Notes: generated by a model from the letters alone, not told the origin. A stretch of DNA of 64,000 bases from Hymenobacter qilianensis (GCF_014489555.1 NZ_CP060784.1:1054001-1118000), one strand, 5' to 3'. Positions 28,398-38,178 are shown, counted from the stretch's first letter. Translations and numbers: made by a program.

Positions 28398-29018
28398 TCA
28401 GCGGGCAGACGCGGGCACGGCGGTTACCGACCGAGCGTCCTTTGCAATGATACAACACTTGACCCAATTGCCGAGCAACGCCAAGCCGTGGCTTGTCAGC
28501 AGCGCTTCGGGATGAAACTGTACGCCGTAGAGCGGCAATGAGTGGTGACGCAAGGCCATTATTTCCTGAAATTCATCTGTAGTGTAGGCCAGCGGCACCA
28601 GCACTTCGGGCAAGTGGCTGATTACTAACGAGTGATAGCGCGTAACCAGCAGCCTGGGGGGCAAATTTTCGAATAATGGCTCCTGGGGGGCAATTTCGAT
28701 TTCTGAAACTTTGCCATGCATGGGCCGCACGGCACGCTGGAGCTTTGCCCCAAAAAAATCGCCCAGCGCCTGATGTCCTAAGCACACGCCCAGCATCGGT
28801 ACCCGCTGATGATACGCTTGTATGACGTCGGGCATTACTCCTGCTCTGGCCGGTGTGCCGGGCCCCGGCGACAATACGATTCCATCAAAGTCGAGTTCCT
28901 GGATGACCGTCAGGGGAACATCATTGCGCACAACCTGCACCTGTACCTCCAACTGCTGAAAGTAGTCCAGCAGGTTGTAACTAAAGGAATCGAAGTTGTC
29001 GAGCAGAAGAAGCCGCAC
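28398..29018 (-). CDS. TrpG/PabA-type glutamine amidotransferase
   Basis: This class I glutamine amidotransferase supplies ammonia for anthranilate or 4-amino-4-deoxychorismate synthesis. The 206-residue protein has LLLLDNFDSFSYNLLDYF, the oxyanion strand VLSPGPGTP, the catalytic Cys in VPMLGVCLGHQALGDFF, and the His-Glu dyad in LYGVQFHPEALLT. No trpE or pabB partner lies nearby, so TrpG and PabA cannot be separated. Two intact C6/G6 runs sit in this gene and keep frame. Confidence 0.9.
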   Translation of the reverse strand: MRLLLLDNFDSFSYNLLDYFQQLEVQVQVVRNDVPLTVIQELDFDGIVLSPGPGTPARAGVMPDVIQAYHQRVPMLGVCLGHQALGDFFGAKLQRAVRPMHGKVSEIEIAPQEPLFENLPPRLLVTRYHSLVISHLPEVLVPLAYTTDEFQEIMALRHHSLPLYGVQFHPEALLTSHGLALLGNWVKCCIIAKDARSVTAVPASAR

Positions 29019-29151
29019 AGGTTGATGAGCTGGTTGAATAACTAAGAAACGGAGCTGTTCAGGAATTGAAAGGTTGCAAGACTAAAGCCTCAGCTGTTCA
29101 CCTTATAAACGATCAACAACTCAGCCCCAGTAATAGCTCAGGTATTCAACG

Positions 29152-29673
29152 CTAAAATACCCCCCGCAAACGGGTTAGAAGCGTACTGGCGAATGGCATT
29201 ACGAAACCTACTACTTCTAAGGCTACCGGAGTAGCCTGACGCACAACGGGCAGCACCTGCGAGTCGCCGGTCAGGGCGGGCGTGAGCAGATTTACACCCG
29301 CCAGGCCCAAGCCGTGCAGGAGCAGACTTAAGCCCAGTATCCACTTTAAGGCCCCAGCCGCGCCGCCCAGCAGGTTGTCGAGCAGCCCCAGCGGCGTCAG
29401 ATGCACGGCGCTCTTCACGAAGCTGCCTAACAGATGAACTCCCCAGGCAATGAGCACGCACACCAGCAGGAATGACACGATGGGGAGCAGTCCGAAGGCC
29501 TCGCCTACATAATGCCGAACCAGCGGAATAGCATCATTGAGCAAGCTGAGCCCGCCCACCACGCCCAGCACAAAGGCCAGCAACGACGCTACTTCCAACA
29601 CCAAGCCCCGCCGAAACCCCTTCACCGCGCCCACGCCCACTACCAAAAGCAGAAAGAGGTCGAAACCAGACAT
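29152..29673 (-). CDS. cvpA: CvpA family membrane protein
   Basis: The 173-residue protein has four hydrophobic segments and the CvpA pattern: MSGFDLFLLLVVGVGAVKGF, GLVLEVASLLAFVLGVVGGL, and LGLLDNLLGGAAGALKWIL. The family is named for colicin V production in E. coli. The molecular role here is not established. It lies downstream of a yqeY-type gene on the same strand, across a short hairpin. Confidence 0.85.
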   Translation of the reverse strand: MSGFDLFLLLVVGVGAVKGFRRGLVLEVASLLAFVLGVVGGLSLLNDAIPLVRHYVGEAFGLLPIVSFLLVCVLIAWGVHLLGSFVKSAVHLTPLGLLDNLLGGAAGALKWILGLSLLLHGLGLAGVNLLTPALTGDSQVLPVVRQATPVALEVVGFVMPFASTLLTRLRGVF

Positions 29674-29697
29674 TTTGGAGGGGGCTAAAAAATCAGC

Positions 29698-29742
29698 AGT
29701 TGGGAGCTCGAAATAGGTTCAGGCAACTTCTAGCTCCCAACT
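29698..29742. repeat. Inverted repeat between yqeY and cvpA
   Basis: AGTTGGGAGCT (29698-29708) is perfectly complementary to AGCTCCCAACT (29732-29742), with a 23-base loop. There is no clear T-run, so it may be a processing or mRNA-stability hairpin. Confidence 0.5.
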
Positions 29743-29751
29743 CCTTAAAAA

Positions 29752-30216
29752 TTACACGTTTGTATTATTCAGCAAGTGGCCCACAACCTGCGAAATCATG
29801 CGTCCGTCTGCTTGGCCACCTAACTCGCGAGCTGCTACCCCCATTACTTTGCCTAGGTCGGAAGGGCCGGTAGCGCCTACTCGCTGAATAATTTCGACCA
29901 GGCGCTCAACCAAATCAGCCTCGGAGAGTTGCTGAGGCAGGTATTCTTCGATGATAGCCAGCTCGGCCAGCTCAATTTCTTCGAGGTCAGAGCGAAACTG
30001 CTTCTGATACATTTCGGCGGCTTCGCGGCGCTGCTTGGCCTGCTTGGTGAGCAGCTTGATTTCGGCTTCGGGCGTGAGGGCTGCGCCGTGGGCGCCTTCG
30101 GCGGTTTCGGCCAGCAAAATCTGCGATTTGATGCTGCGCAGCGCAGTGAGGCGTACTTTATCTTTGGCAAGCATTGCTTGCTTGATAGCAGCGTCGATGG
30201 TTTCTTTCAGGGCCAT
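29752..30216 (-). CDS. GatB/YqeY domain protein
   Basis: The 154-residue protein matches the YqeY family, the C-terminal GatB-like tRNA-interacting domain. Visible features are LKETIDAAIKQAMLAKDKVR, LLTKQAKQRREAAEMYQK, and the ending GKVMGVAARELGGQADGRMI. A terminator-like hairpin lies in its leader, 18 bases upstream of the ATG. The biochemical role of stand-alone YqeY is unclear. Confidence 0.9.
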   Translation of the reverse strand: MALKETIDAAIKQAMLAKDKVRLTALRSIKSQILLAETAEGAHGAALTPEAEIKLLTKQAKQRREAAEMYQKQFRSDLEEIELAELAIIEEYLPQQLSEADLVERLVEIIQRVGATGPSDLGKVMGVAARELGGQADGRMISQVVGHLLNNTNV

Positions 30217-30233
30217 AATAGAGGAATTGTAAA

Positions 30234-30265
30234 GTAAAAAAAGCCGCCTGTGACGAACGGGCGGC
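30234..30265 (-). terminator. Terminator-like hairpin in the yqeY leader
   Basis: On the minus strand GCCGCC and GGCGGC (30243-30265 on the plus side) pair across an 11-base loop and are followed by TTTTTTTAC, ending 18 bases before the yqeY ATG. It could stop minus-strand transcription from the pdxJ region or attenuate yqeY. Confidence 0.55.
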
Positions 30266-30356
30266 GAGCCAACGAACCAAAAAAGCTCCCGTAAAATCGG
30301 CGTACTTTCGCGGTGCGCTGGCTTCAGATCAAAGCCAATTTTCGCTTTCTAAAGAG

Positions 30357-31070
30357 ATGACAAAACTAAGCGTAAACATAAACAAAATCGCTACCCTGCG
30401 GAATGCCCGCGGCCACAACCGCCCCGATGTGCTGCAAGTGGCCCGCGACTGTGAGCGGTTCGGAGCCCAGGGTATTACGGTGCATCCGCGGCCCGATGAG
30501 CGCCACATCCGCTACCAGGACGTGCGCGATCTTAAGCGGATTGTGACCACGGAGCTGAACGTGGAAGGCAATCCGACACCCGATTTTATCAATCTGGTGC
30601 GGGAAGTGCGCCCCGAGCAGGTCACGCTCGTGCCCGATGCGCCCGATGCTATTACCTCCAATGCGGGCTGGGACACTATTGAGCATCAGATTTATCTGCT
30701 GGGCGTCGTGACGGAGCTGAAGGCGCTGGGGTGCCGGGTTTCGATTTTTCTCGACCCCAATCCAGCCATGGTGAAAGCGGCCGTAGGTACCGGCACCGAC
30801 CGTATTGAGTTATATACAGAGGCGTACGCCCAACAATTTCATGCTGATCCGGCCGCTGCTATTGCTCCTTATCGTACCGCGGCTATTCTGGCGCAGGAAC
30901 TCGGTATCGGCTTAAATGCCGGCCACGATCTGGACATGGACAACCTAGCTTACCTAAAGCAGAATTTACCTGGCCTGGCAGAAGTGAGCATCGGACACGC
31001 GCTCATCTGTGATGCGCTCTATTTCGGGTTGGAAAACACAATTCAGCTGTACCGCCGGCAATTGCTGTAG
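30357..31070 (+). CDS. pdxJ: Pyridoxine 5'-phosphate synthase PdxJ
   Basis: PdxJ condenses deoxyxylulose-5-phosphate with an amino-acetone phosphate to give pyridoxine 5'-phosphate. The 237-residue TIM barrel begins [18 protein letters not shown] and has the conserved [16 protein letters not shown]. Later come [42 protein letters not shown] and [16 protein letters not shown]. It reads outward from yqeY. A near-consensus -7 element TACTTTCG lies about 50 bases upstream. Confidence 0.96.
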   Translation: MTKLSVNINKIATLRNARGHNRPDVLQVARDCERFGAQGITVHPRPDERHIRYQDVRDLKRIVTTELNVEGNPTPDFINLVREVRPEQVTLVPDAPDAITSNAGWDTIEHQIYLLGVVTELKALGCRVSIFLDPNPAMVKAAVGTGTDRIELYTEAYAQQFHADPAAAIAPYRTAAILAQELGIGLNAGHDLDMDNLAYLKQNLPGLAEVSIGHALICDALYFGLENTIQLYRRQLL

Positions 31071-31152
31071 GAACGCATCGCGCCCGCTATGGCGTTAGGC
31101 CTTGCGCTTTCGGCTTACTTTATCAGGCAGCGTTTCTACCAAATTCTACTAC

Positions 31153-32211
31153 ATGCCTCGTCTTTCTCTCTCCGATTTTCTGCAAGGCCCGCCCGACGTG
31201 CCCATTCTGGATGTGCGGGCACCGATAGAATATTCCCACGGCCACATTCCGGGAGCTGTGAGTTTGCCGCTGTTTACGGACGAGGAACGGGCCCGCATTG
31301 GCACTGCTTACAAGCAGGTTAGTCAGGAGAAAGCCATCCATATCGGTCTGGATTTCTTTGGCCCGAAGATGAGCAAGATGGTGAAGCTAGCGCAGAAAAT
31401 TGCCCCCCAGAAGGAGGTACGCCTGCATTGCTGGCGGGGCGGCATGCGCAGCGGAGCCGTGCTGTGGCTGCTGGAGCTGGCCGGCTTTAAAGTGCATCTG
31501 CTGGACAAAGGCTACAAAGATTACCGCCGCTGGGCACTTGCTCAATTTGCCCAGCCGCGTCCCTTATTCGTGCTTGGCGGCCTGACGGGCAGCGGCAAAA
31601 CCGACGTGCTGCACGAGCTAGCCCGTCAGGGTGAGCCTATTGTTGATCTGGAAGGCTTAGCCAGCCACAAAGGCTCGTCGTTTGGCAGCATTGGCTTGGC
31701 GCCTCAGCCTACGGCGGAGCAATTTGAGAATGACTTGGCTCTTGAGTTGGCAAATTTGCCCCCCAATGCCGTGCCGTGGTTTGAAGACGAGAGCCTGTCT
31801 ATCGGTCGCGTGACGATTCCGAAGCCACTTTTCGAGCAGATGCGCCTTGCTCCGCTCGTGGTGCTCGACATCCCGCGGGCGGTGCGCACCCGCAAGCTAG
31901 CGGCCGAGTACGGTCGCGAGGACCCCGCCGAGCTAGCCGACGCTATTGAGCGCATTAGCAAGCGCTTGGGCGGTTTGGCAACGAAGGAAGCTTTGGCGGC
32001 CATTGAAGCGGGCGACATGGAGAAAATGGTGGATATCGCCCTCGATTATTATGACAAAACCTACGGCCATGGGTTAAACACCAAAATCAATAGCACTATC
32101 GTGCGCGTTCCTTCCAACACCTGTGACCCGATAGTGAACGCGGAACTGGTGCGGGCCGCAGCCAAAACAGTAGTCGCACAGTCTCTTTTTGCTTCCCGGG
32201 GCGTGGCCTAA
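31153..32211 (+). CDS. mnmH: tRNA 2-selenouridine synthase MnmH (SelU)
   Basis: MnmH converts 2-thiouridine to 2-selenouridine at the tRNA wobble position, using selenophosphate. The 352-residue protein has an N-terminal rhodanese domain with the active-site Cys in VRLHCWRGGMRSGAV (about residue 96). The P-loop domain follows, GGLTGSGKTDVLHELARQG (about 142), and the end matches family length. The start is set at the MPRLSLSDFL ATG. SelD, which makes its selenium donor, is the next gene, so the pair forms a functional unit. Confidence 0.95.
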   Translation: MPRLSLSDFLQGPPDVPILDVRAPIEYSHGHIPGAVSLPLFTDEERARIGTAYKQVSQEKAIHIGLDFFGPKMSKMVKLAQKIAPQKEVRLHCWRGGMRSGAVLWLLELAGFKVHLLDKGYKDYRRWALAQFAQPRPLFVLGGLTGSGKTDVLHELARQGEPIVDLEGLASHKGSSFGSIGLAPQPTAEQFENDLALELANLPPNAVPWFEDESLSIGRVTIPKPLFEQMRLAPLVVLDIPRAVRTRKLAAEYGREDPAELADAIERISKRLGGLATKEALAAIEAGDMEKMVDIALDYYDKTYGHGLNTKINSTIVRVPSNTCDPIVNAELVRAAAKTVVAQSLFASRGVA

Positions 32212-32265
32212 TTCCAGGGCCCACATCAAGCTGCGAAGCGCCACGGTAACCTTCTCATTGAATTT

Positions 32266-33317
32266 ATGATCTCCGAAGAAATCGACCAGATTCGCCTTAC
32301 TCAGTATAGCCACGGGGCAGGCTGCGGGTGCAAAATTGCGCCTAAAGTGCTCGACCAAATCCTGCACACCAGCATTCCTCAGCCCCAAAACGATAAGCTG
32401 CTGGTGGGCAACAGCTCCCGCGACGACGCGGCCGTGTTTGATATCGGCGGCGGTCAGGCCATTATCAGCACCACCGACTTTTTCATGCCTATCGTAGATG
32501 ACGCCTACGACTTTGGGCGCATTGCTTCGGCCAACGCCATCAGCGACGTGTATGCCATGGGTGGGCGGCCGGTGATGGCCATTGCCGTGCTGGGTTGGCC
32601 CATCGACAAATTGCCCCCCGAGGTGGCGCGCCGCGTTATTGAAGGCAGCCGCAGCATTTGCGCCGAGGCGGGCATTCCGCTGGCGGGCGGCCACAGCATC
32701 GACTCGCCGGAGCCTATTTTCGGTCTGGCCGTGACTGGTATGCTCGATATTGCCAACCTCAAGCGCAACGATACGGCTACGGCTGGCTGCGAGCTTTATC
32801 TCACCAAACCTTTGGGCGTGGGCATGATGACGACAGCACAAAAACGCGCCATTCTGCGGCCTGAGCACGAGCAAATTGCCCCCAGCAAATGATGCAGCTC
32901 AACAAAATCGGCTACGAGCTGGGGCAGCTTGCCGCCGTGCACGCCATGACCGACGTGACTGGTTTTGGTCTGCTTGGGCACTTAGCGGAGGTATGCGAGG
33001 GCAGCAACGTGACGGCAGAAATTGAATTCGAGAAAGTGCCTTTGCTGAAGGAAGCAGAAGAATATCGTCAGCAAAAAGCAGTGCCCGGCGGCACCGTACG
33101 CAACTGGGACAGCTACGGCCATAAAATTGGGCCGGTCACGGATGAGCAGCGGCAGTGGCTCTGCGACCCCCAAACGTCGGGCGGCTTGCTGGTCTGCGTA
33201 GCGCCGGAAGGACGCGAGGCGGTGGGGGGCATTTTTGCCCAGTACGGCCTTGACCTGCAACCCTTTGGCACGTTGCGGCCACATACGCCGGGTGAGCCCT
33301 GGATTCAGGTTCGGTAA
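32266..33317 (+). CDS. selD: Selenophosphate synthase SelD (frame broken by one missing C)
   Basis: SelD makes selenophosphate from selenide and ATP. The N-terminal half has the catalytic loop [15 protein letters not shown] (Cys20 and Cys22, ordinary Cys not selenocysteine), DDAAVF and [18 protein letters not shown]. The C-terminal half has [20 protein letters not shown] and [10 protein letters not shown]. They are split at a C5 run at 32879-32883. One added C reads [20 protein letters not shown] and gives 350 residues, the usual size. It follows mnmH and supplies its substrate. Confidence 0.95.
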
Positions 33318-33320
33318 GCG

Positions 33321-33913
33321 GTGAAGATATTCCAGATACTACGGCCCTTGCTGGAAATTGGGGTGGTCGTGTTTGCTATTGTCTTCGGACTGCGCTTTAT
33401 CACCAGCTTTTTCTCCCAGAAAAGCAAGGTTTACCGGCCTACCTTTCTGCGGCAATTCTACCTGCTGTTCTGGCCGTTGCTGTGCTTGGGCGTGGGCTTG
33501 CCTAATCTGGGCTTTTACTTTTACACAACTCACCTGGCTCCCCACGAAGCGGTGTTGCTGCTGGCCCTGGCGGCCGTACTGCTGGGCTTTTCGATGCCTG
33601 CGCTGCTATTGCATGCGCAGTATTACGCCCGCAACCTGCACACAACGCTGGTTTTCGACCCGAAGGAAAACAAGCTGGAAGTGTACGAGGGCCGGGTGCG
33701 TATTCCGTTTCGGCAAAGCGAGCTGGTGCGCGTGGAGCGCGTAACCTGCAAGTCGAACCGGCTGTTCTGGAGCAACTACGATTTTCTGCGCCTGCACTTG
33801 CAGACAGGCGAAGTACTCACGCTTACGTCCTTGCTGCTCAACCTCGCCCCCTCACGGAGTTCCTGCGCAGTACGCCGCTGGAGCACCGGCAGCGCTGGTT
33901 TTGCTGGACCTGA
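33321..33913 (+). CDS. Two-to-three-helix membrane protein (frame broken by one missing C)
   Basis: A GTG start three bases after the selD stop gives a protein with transmembrane helices near residues 9-30, 45-68 and 76-98. A cytoplasmic domain follows, LVFDPKENKLEVYEGRVRIP, that resembles a small membrane-proximal PH-like beta fold. The end is broken at a C5 run at 33847-33851. With a sixth C it closes as LNLAPLTEFLRSTPLEHRQ at 33913, 197 residues in all. I do not recognise the family; the tight coupling to selD may be only positional. Confidence 0.72.
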
Positions 33914-33981
33914 GTTACCGAATTTGCAACGCAACAGCCCCGAACGCGTTTGCTTATCTGAAGATTTGAACCTCGCTCCCT

Positions 33982-34751
33982 ATGCTATTACACTACCGCG
34001 AACAAGGCCAGGGCGCACCGCTGGTTATTCTGCACGGCCTTTTTGGCACCCTCGACAATTGGCACACCCTGGCGAAGCGCTGGGCGGAGCACCACCGGGT
34101 TATTGCCGTAGATCTGCGCAATCATGGCCGGTCCCCCCACACGGAAGAGCACACCTATGAGTTGATGAGTGAGGATGTGCGGGAGCTTTTCGTCCAGCTT
34201 CAGTTGGATGCGCCTACCTTGCTTGGCCACAGCATGGGGGGCAAAGTAGCCATGCGCTTCGCCCTCGACTACCCCGATTTGCTGGCCCGCTTGGTAGTTC
34301 TGGATATCGCGCCCAGCTTCTCGGACATGCTCCACCAAGACAATATTTTGGCGGGCCTCCACGCTGTAGACCTGCCCCTTGTAGAGAACCGGCAGCAGGC
34401 TGATGAGATGATGGCCCAGCATATTAAGCAAGATGCGGTGCGGCAGTTTCTGCTAAAAAACCTTTACCGCCGCGAAGACCATTCGTTTGCCTGGCGCCTC
34501 AACCTGGATGCGCTCACTTCGCACATGGCACACGTAGGCGCTGAGATAAAAGCCCCCCAGCCTTTCCTGAAACCCGCCTTATTCGTTCGGGGGGCAAATC
34601 GGACTATATCACGACGGAAGATAAGCTCCATGTCATTCCGGCGCTTTTCCCCAATTCTCAGGTTGAAACCATCCCTGATGTAGGCCACTGGCTCCACGCC
34701 GAAGCTCCGGACAAGGTGTTTGAGTTGGTGAATGCCTTTATGCAGGGTTAA
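33982..34751 (+). CDS. YbfF-like alpha/beta hydrolase (frame broken by one missing G)
   Basis: The protein matches small acyl-esterase/YbfF-type hydrolases: VILHGLFGTLDNWHTLAKRW, VIAVDLRNHGRSPH, and the nucleophile elbow LLGHSMGGKVAMRFAL. The end is scrambled after a G6 run at 34589-34594. With a seventh G the frame continues as FVRGGKSDYITTEDKLHVIP and reaches the catalytic His in IPDVGHWLHAEAPDKVFEL. This gives 256 residues, the family norm. Substrate is not deducible. It lies 68 bases after the membrane-protein gene. Confidence 0.9.
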
Positions 34752-34790
34752 GTTAAGAGCCTCTTGCACCCTACCTTAATCTAGCATCTC

Positions 34791-35495
34791 TTGTCCGGCG
34801 TTCTCTACCTTATTCCCACCATTCTGGCCGATGATACGGCCGCGCAGGTGCTGCCAGCCCAGGTTGCTACGCACGTAGCTACGCTTTCCTATTTTTTGGT
34901 AGAAAACGCCCGCACTGCCCGTCGTTTTGTGAAAAGTGTAGCCCCAGCGCACGTCATCGAAGATCTGCGCTTTACGGTGATTGATAAAGACTCGTCGGAA
35001 GCGGAAATCAGAGCGGCTTTGAAGCCTGTAGCTGCCGGCCAGGATGCGGGCATACTTTCAGAAGCCGGCTGTCCGGGCGTGGCCGATCCGGGCGCAGAGT
35101 TGGCGCGGGTGGCACATCAGCTAAGTATCCGAGTGGTGCCATTGGTAGGACCTTCGTCCCTGCTTCTCGCTTTGATGGCTTCGGGTATGAATGGGCAGAG
35201 CTTTGCTTTTCACGGCTATTTGCCCATTGAAAAAGCCAAGCGAATCGCGGCGCTAAAGCAGTTGGAAAGGACAGCTATTACGCAGCATCAAACCCAGCTT
35301 TTTATCGAAACACCTTACCGCAATATGCTGCTGCTGGATGATCTGCTGGCGCATTTGCAGCCTGGTACCCGCCTGTGTATTGCTGCCAGCCTTACGGCGC
35401 CCAACGAGTTTGTGCAAACTCATACCGTAGCCGATTGGAAGGGCAAACTACCCGAGATTCACAAGCAGCCAGCCGTCTTTCTACTTGGGAAGTGA
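34791..35495 (+). CDS. RsmI-like SAM-dependent methyltransferase
   Basis: This 234-residue tetrapyrrole-methylase-fold protein is related to RsmI, the 16S rRNA C1402 2'-O-methyltransferase. It starts LYLIPTILADDTAAQVLPAQ and has DAGILSEAGCPGVADPGAEL (SAM loop) and VVPLVGPSSLLLALMASGMN. It ends AVFLLGK. The variant start of the fold and the lack of the C-terminal RsmI extension make it the shorter, uncharacterised paralogue common in Bacteroidota. A TTG start at 34791 is the best available, as no ATG or GTG lies in frame near the conserved N-terminus. Confidence 0.83.
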   Translation: MSGVLYLIPTILADDTAAQVLPAQVATHVATLSYFLVENARTARRFVKSVAPAHVIEDLRFTVIDKDSSEAEIRAALKPVAAGQDAGILSEAGCPGVADPGAELARVAHQLSIRVVPLVGPSSLLLALMASGMNGQSFAFHGYLPIEKAKRIAALKQLERTAITQHQTQLFIETPYRNMLLLDDLLAHLQPGTRLCIAASLTAPNEFVQTHTVADWKGKLPEIHKQPAVFLLGK

Positions 35496-35526
35496 CAGAT
35501 AGTAAAATCTGACTCTACTTCTGATT

Positions 35527-37713
35527 CTACTTGAATACCTGATACACAATCAGCGACGACACATAGGCCAGGCCTGTCATGTATAGCAGCTGCATCAGGG
35601 GCCATTTCCATCCTTTGGTTTCGCGGTACACAACGGCCAGCGTACTCATGCACTGCATGGCAAATACATAGAACACCAGCAAAGAAAATGCGCGGGCCGG
35701 CGTGAAAAATGGCTGGCCATTTTCGTCTTTCTCAGCGGCCAGCTTCTGTTGCACCGTGCGCATATCCGCGTCTTGGCCTACGCTGTAAATCGTAGAAATG
35801 GTCCCCACGAATACCTCACGGGCAGCAAAAGACGTGATGAGGGCAATACCGATTTTCCAGTCGAAACCCAGCGGGCGAATAGCTGGCTCCAATGTTCGGC
35901 CAAACAATCCGGCATAAGAGTTTTCGAGCTTCTCGGACGCAATACGATTATCTGTTTCCTCCGGCGTAAGTTGCTGCTGAACGGCTGTAACGCGTGCCTG
36001 CTGCTCAGCTTTATCCAAGGCATCACCCGGACCATACGAAGCTAATACCCAGAGGATAACTGAAATGGCTACGATAACCTTGCCGGCCTGAAACACGAAG
36101 GTTTTTACCTTCTCGACTATAGTAATGCCCACATTCTTCCAGCGCGGCCAGCGATACACTGGAAACTCCATAATAAAGTAGCTCCGCTCCTGGGTTTTAA
36201 GCAGCAGCTTCAGCGCTAAGGCCGAGAATATAGCCGACAGAAAGCCCAGCAGGTATAATCCCATGAGCACTACACCCTGCAAGTTGAAGAAGCCCAACAC
36301 CTTCTCATCGGGCACGACCAACGCCGTAAGCACCGTGTACACCGGAATCCGGGCCGAGCAGCTCATCAGCGGCGTAACGAAGATGGTGATGATGCGGTCC
36401 TTCCAGTTCTCGATGGTGCGGGCGCTCATAATAGCGGGCACTGCGCAGGCAACGCCCGAAATGAGCGGAACGACACTCTTGCCGTTCAGTCCGAACTTGC
36501 GCATGATGCGGTCCATCATGAACGTAACGCGGGCCATATAGCCTGTTTCCTCCAGCACCGCGATGAAAGCAAACAGCAGGGCAATCTGCGGAATGAAGAT
36601 CAAAACGCCCCCCAGACCTGCAATTACCCCCTCAGTGAGAAGATTAATAAGAGGCCCGTTGAAGTTGGTTTGGATAAGTGAGTTGATCAGCGCAATGCCT
36701 TGATCAATCAGATCCATAGGATAGCTGGCCCAGGCAAATACGGCCTGAAACATCATAAACAGCACCCCGAAGAAAATCAGGTAGCCCCAAACCCGATGCG
36801 TCAGGACTTTGTCTAGCTTGTTGCTGTACGGCTCATTGCGCTCGGTGCGCGTCACCGATACCGCGTTGAGCAGGATCTCATTGATGCGGGCGTAGCGGGA
36901 AATGGTTTCATGCGCCTGGCGAGCGGTAGGCTCGAAGCCATACTGCTCAACCAGCTCCTGCACATACTGGCGCTGATCGGGCGTTAAAAAGCTGATATGC
37001 CGGAACTGGTGTGCATAGTGCAGCGCCAGATAATCGTTGTGCAGATTAAAATAGTACCGAATCTGCCGGATCATGGGAAGCAGTTCCTCGGTGGGCTCAT
37101 AGAAGCTTACCGTGGGCGCGTCCAGATGTTGCGCCATCACAATCTTGAGTGCAGCCACGCCAATGCCCTTACGCGCATTCATGGGTATCACGGGGACACC
37201 TAACTCCTGCTGTAGCTCAGCAATATCGATGTGCACGCCATGCTGCTCGGCTACGTCCATCATGTTGAGAGCCAACACGGCAGGCAAGCCTAAATCGGCG
37301 AGCTGAGTAAACAGCAATAGATTACGCCGCAGGTTGGAGGCATCGACTGTGACCACCACGAAATCAGGATACTGAGCCGATTCACGGTCGTAAAGCAAGT
37401 CGGTGATTACCTTCTCGTCCAGGCTTTTCGGGTACAGCGAATACGTACCCGGCAAGTCGATAATTTCGGCGCGGTGCTGGGGCGTAAGCTGGCTGATGCC
37501 GGTCTTCCGGTCAACCGTTACACCAGGAAAGTTGCCTACTTTTTGGTTCAGGCCCGTGAGCTGATTAAACAGCGAGGACTTGCCTGAGTTAGGATTGCCC
37601 ACCAGGGCAATACGCGTCAATTCACGACGGGCGTGAGGCGTAGGTATGCTATCAACGCTTGAGGCGACGGCCGCCGGAGCGGACACTGTAGGTATAGTTG
37701 CCAGGCGAGCCAT
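35527..37713 (-). CDS. feoB: Ferrous iron transporter FeoB
   Basis: FeoB imports Fe2+ and is driven by a cytoplasmic G domain. The 728-residue protein has G1 GNPNSGKSSLFNQLTGLNQK (about residue 38), the switch loop VGNFPGVTVDRK, DLPGTYSL as G3 and NMMDVAEQ as G4. The membrane part from about residue 300 has the Gate motifs, with FIPQIALLFAFIAVLEETGY, VPLISGVACAVPAIMSARTI and TPLMSCSARIPVYTVL. It follows feoA by nine bases. A C6 run at 36608-36613 keeps frame. Confidence 0.97.
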   Translation of the reverse strand: MARLATIPTVSAPAAVASSVDSIPTPHARRELTRIALVGNPNSGKSSLFNQLTGLNQKVGNFPGVTVDRKTGISQLTPQHRAEIIDLPGTYSLYPKSLDEKVITDLLYDRESAQYPDFVVVTVDASNLRRNLLLFTQLADLGLPAVLALNMMDVAEQHGVHIDIAELQQELGVPVIPMNARKGIGVAALKIVMAQHLDAPTVSFYEPTEELLPMIRQIRYYFNLHNDYLALHYAHQFRHISFLTPDQRQYVQELVEQYGFEPTARQAHETISRYARINEILLNAVSVTRTERNEPYSNKLDKVLTHRVWGYLIFFGVLFMMFQAVFAWASYPMDLIDQGIALINSLIQTNFNGPLINLLTEGVIAGLGGVLIFIPQIALLFAFIAVLEETGYMARVTFMMDRIMRKFGLNGKSVVPLISGVACAVPAIMSARTIENWKDRIITIFVTPLMSCSARIPVYTVLTALVVPDEKVLGFFNLQGVVLMGLYLLGFLSAIFSALALKLLLKTQERSYFIMEFPVYRWPRWKNVGITIVEKVKTFVFQAGKVIVAISVILWVLASYGPGDALDKAEQQARVTAVQQQLTPEETDNRIASEKLENSYAGLFGRTLEPAIRPLGFDWKIGIALITSFAAREVFVGTISTIYSVGQDADMRTVQQKLAAEKDENGQPFFTPARAFSLLVFYVFAMQCMSTLAVVYRETKGWKWPLMQLLYMTGLAYVSSLIVYQVFK

Positions 37714-37722
37714 CCGCGCCGG

Positions 37723-37986
37723 TTAGTTTTTCAATAAAATAGTAGCCGCCTCACTTACCCGCAGCGAAAGCGTGTAATCTTCGTCGCCGAGTACCAGCGT
37801 GATGGGGCACCCCAAGGGAGCGCGGCTATTAAGGCGCACTTGCGTGCCCGGAATGCAGCCCATTTCTAATAGTTTCAACGCCATCTCGGGATCCTGCAGG
37901 CAGCAAATCGTCCCGCTCTCACCCAGACGAAGGTCTTTCACACTACGTTGGGTCGTAGGGGCAGCGGTAGTAAAACGGATAGCCAC
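37723..37986 (-). CDS. feoA: FeoA accessory protein
   Basis: FeoA is a small SH3-like cytoplasmic protein needed for FeoB activity. The 87-residue protein shows the FeoA pattern: LRLGESGTICCLQDPEMALK, LLEMGCIPGTQVRLNSRAP and LGDEDYTLSLRVSEAATILL. It is upstream of feoB by nine bases on the minus strand and shares the promoter at 38019-38050. Confidence 0.94.
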   Translation of the reverse strand: MAIRFTTAAPTTQRSVKDLRLGESGTICCLQDPEMALKLLEMGCIPGTQVRLNSRAPLGCPITLVLGDEDYTLSLRVSEAATILLKN

Positions 37987-38018
37987 AGGCAGGATTGGTT
38001 ATTTAGACAGGATTCAAA

Positions 38019-38050
38019 CAAAGGTACGCCCCATTTAGGTTTCGGCCAAA
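38019..38050 (-). promoter_or_regulatory. Full Bacteroidota promoter of feoAB
   Basis: On the minus strand TTTG (38047-38050) is followed after 20 bases by TACCTTTG (38019-38026), the consensus TTTG-N19-21-TAnnTTTG layout. It lies 32 bases upstream of the feoA ATG. No Fur-box-like palindrome is obvious between it and the start. Confidence 0.72.
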
Positions 38051-38170
38051 AGATGGTTTTCTTCAACCACTTATAAGATGGGCCTGGAAGCAGCTTAGAA
38101 TTATTCCATCAGAAAATTGCACAGGTATAACTATTCAAGGAAAACAGGGAGCACATTGGCACATTCATTG

Positions 38171-38178
38171 TAGTTTTG
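38171..38178 (+). promoter_or_regulatory. -7 element for the first CarboxypepD_reg-like gene
   Basis: TAGTTTTG matches TAnnTTTG, 23 bases upstream of the ATG at 38202. I find no -33 TTTG at the right spacing. Confidence 0.45.

Noticed and set aside
32266..32340. Selenocysteine codon in SelD
   Set aside because: The catalytic loop reads GCGCK with TGC codons. There is no in-frame TGA at that position.
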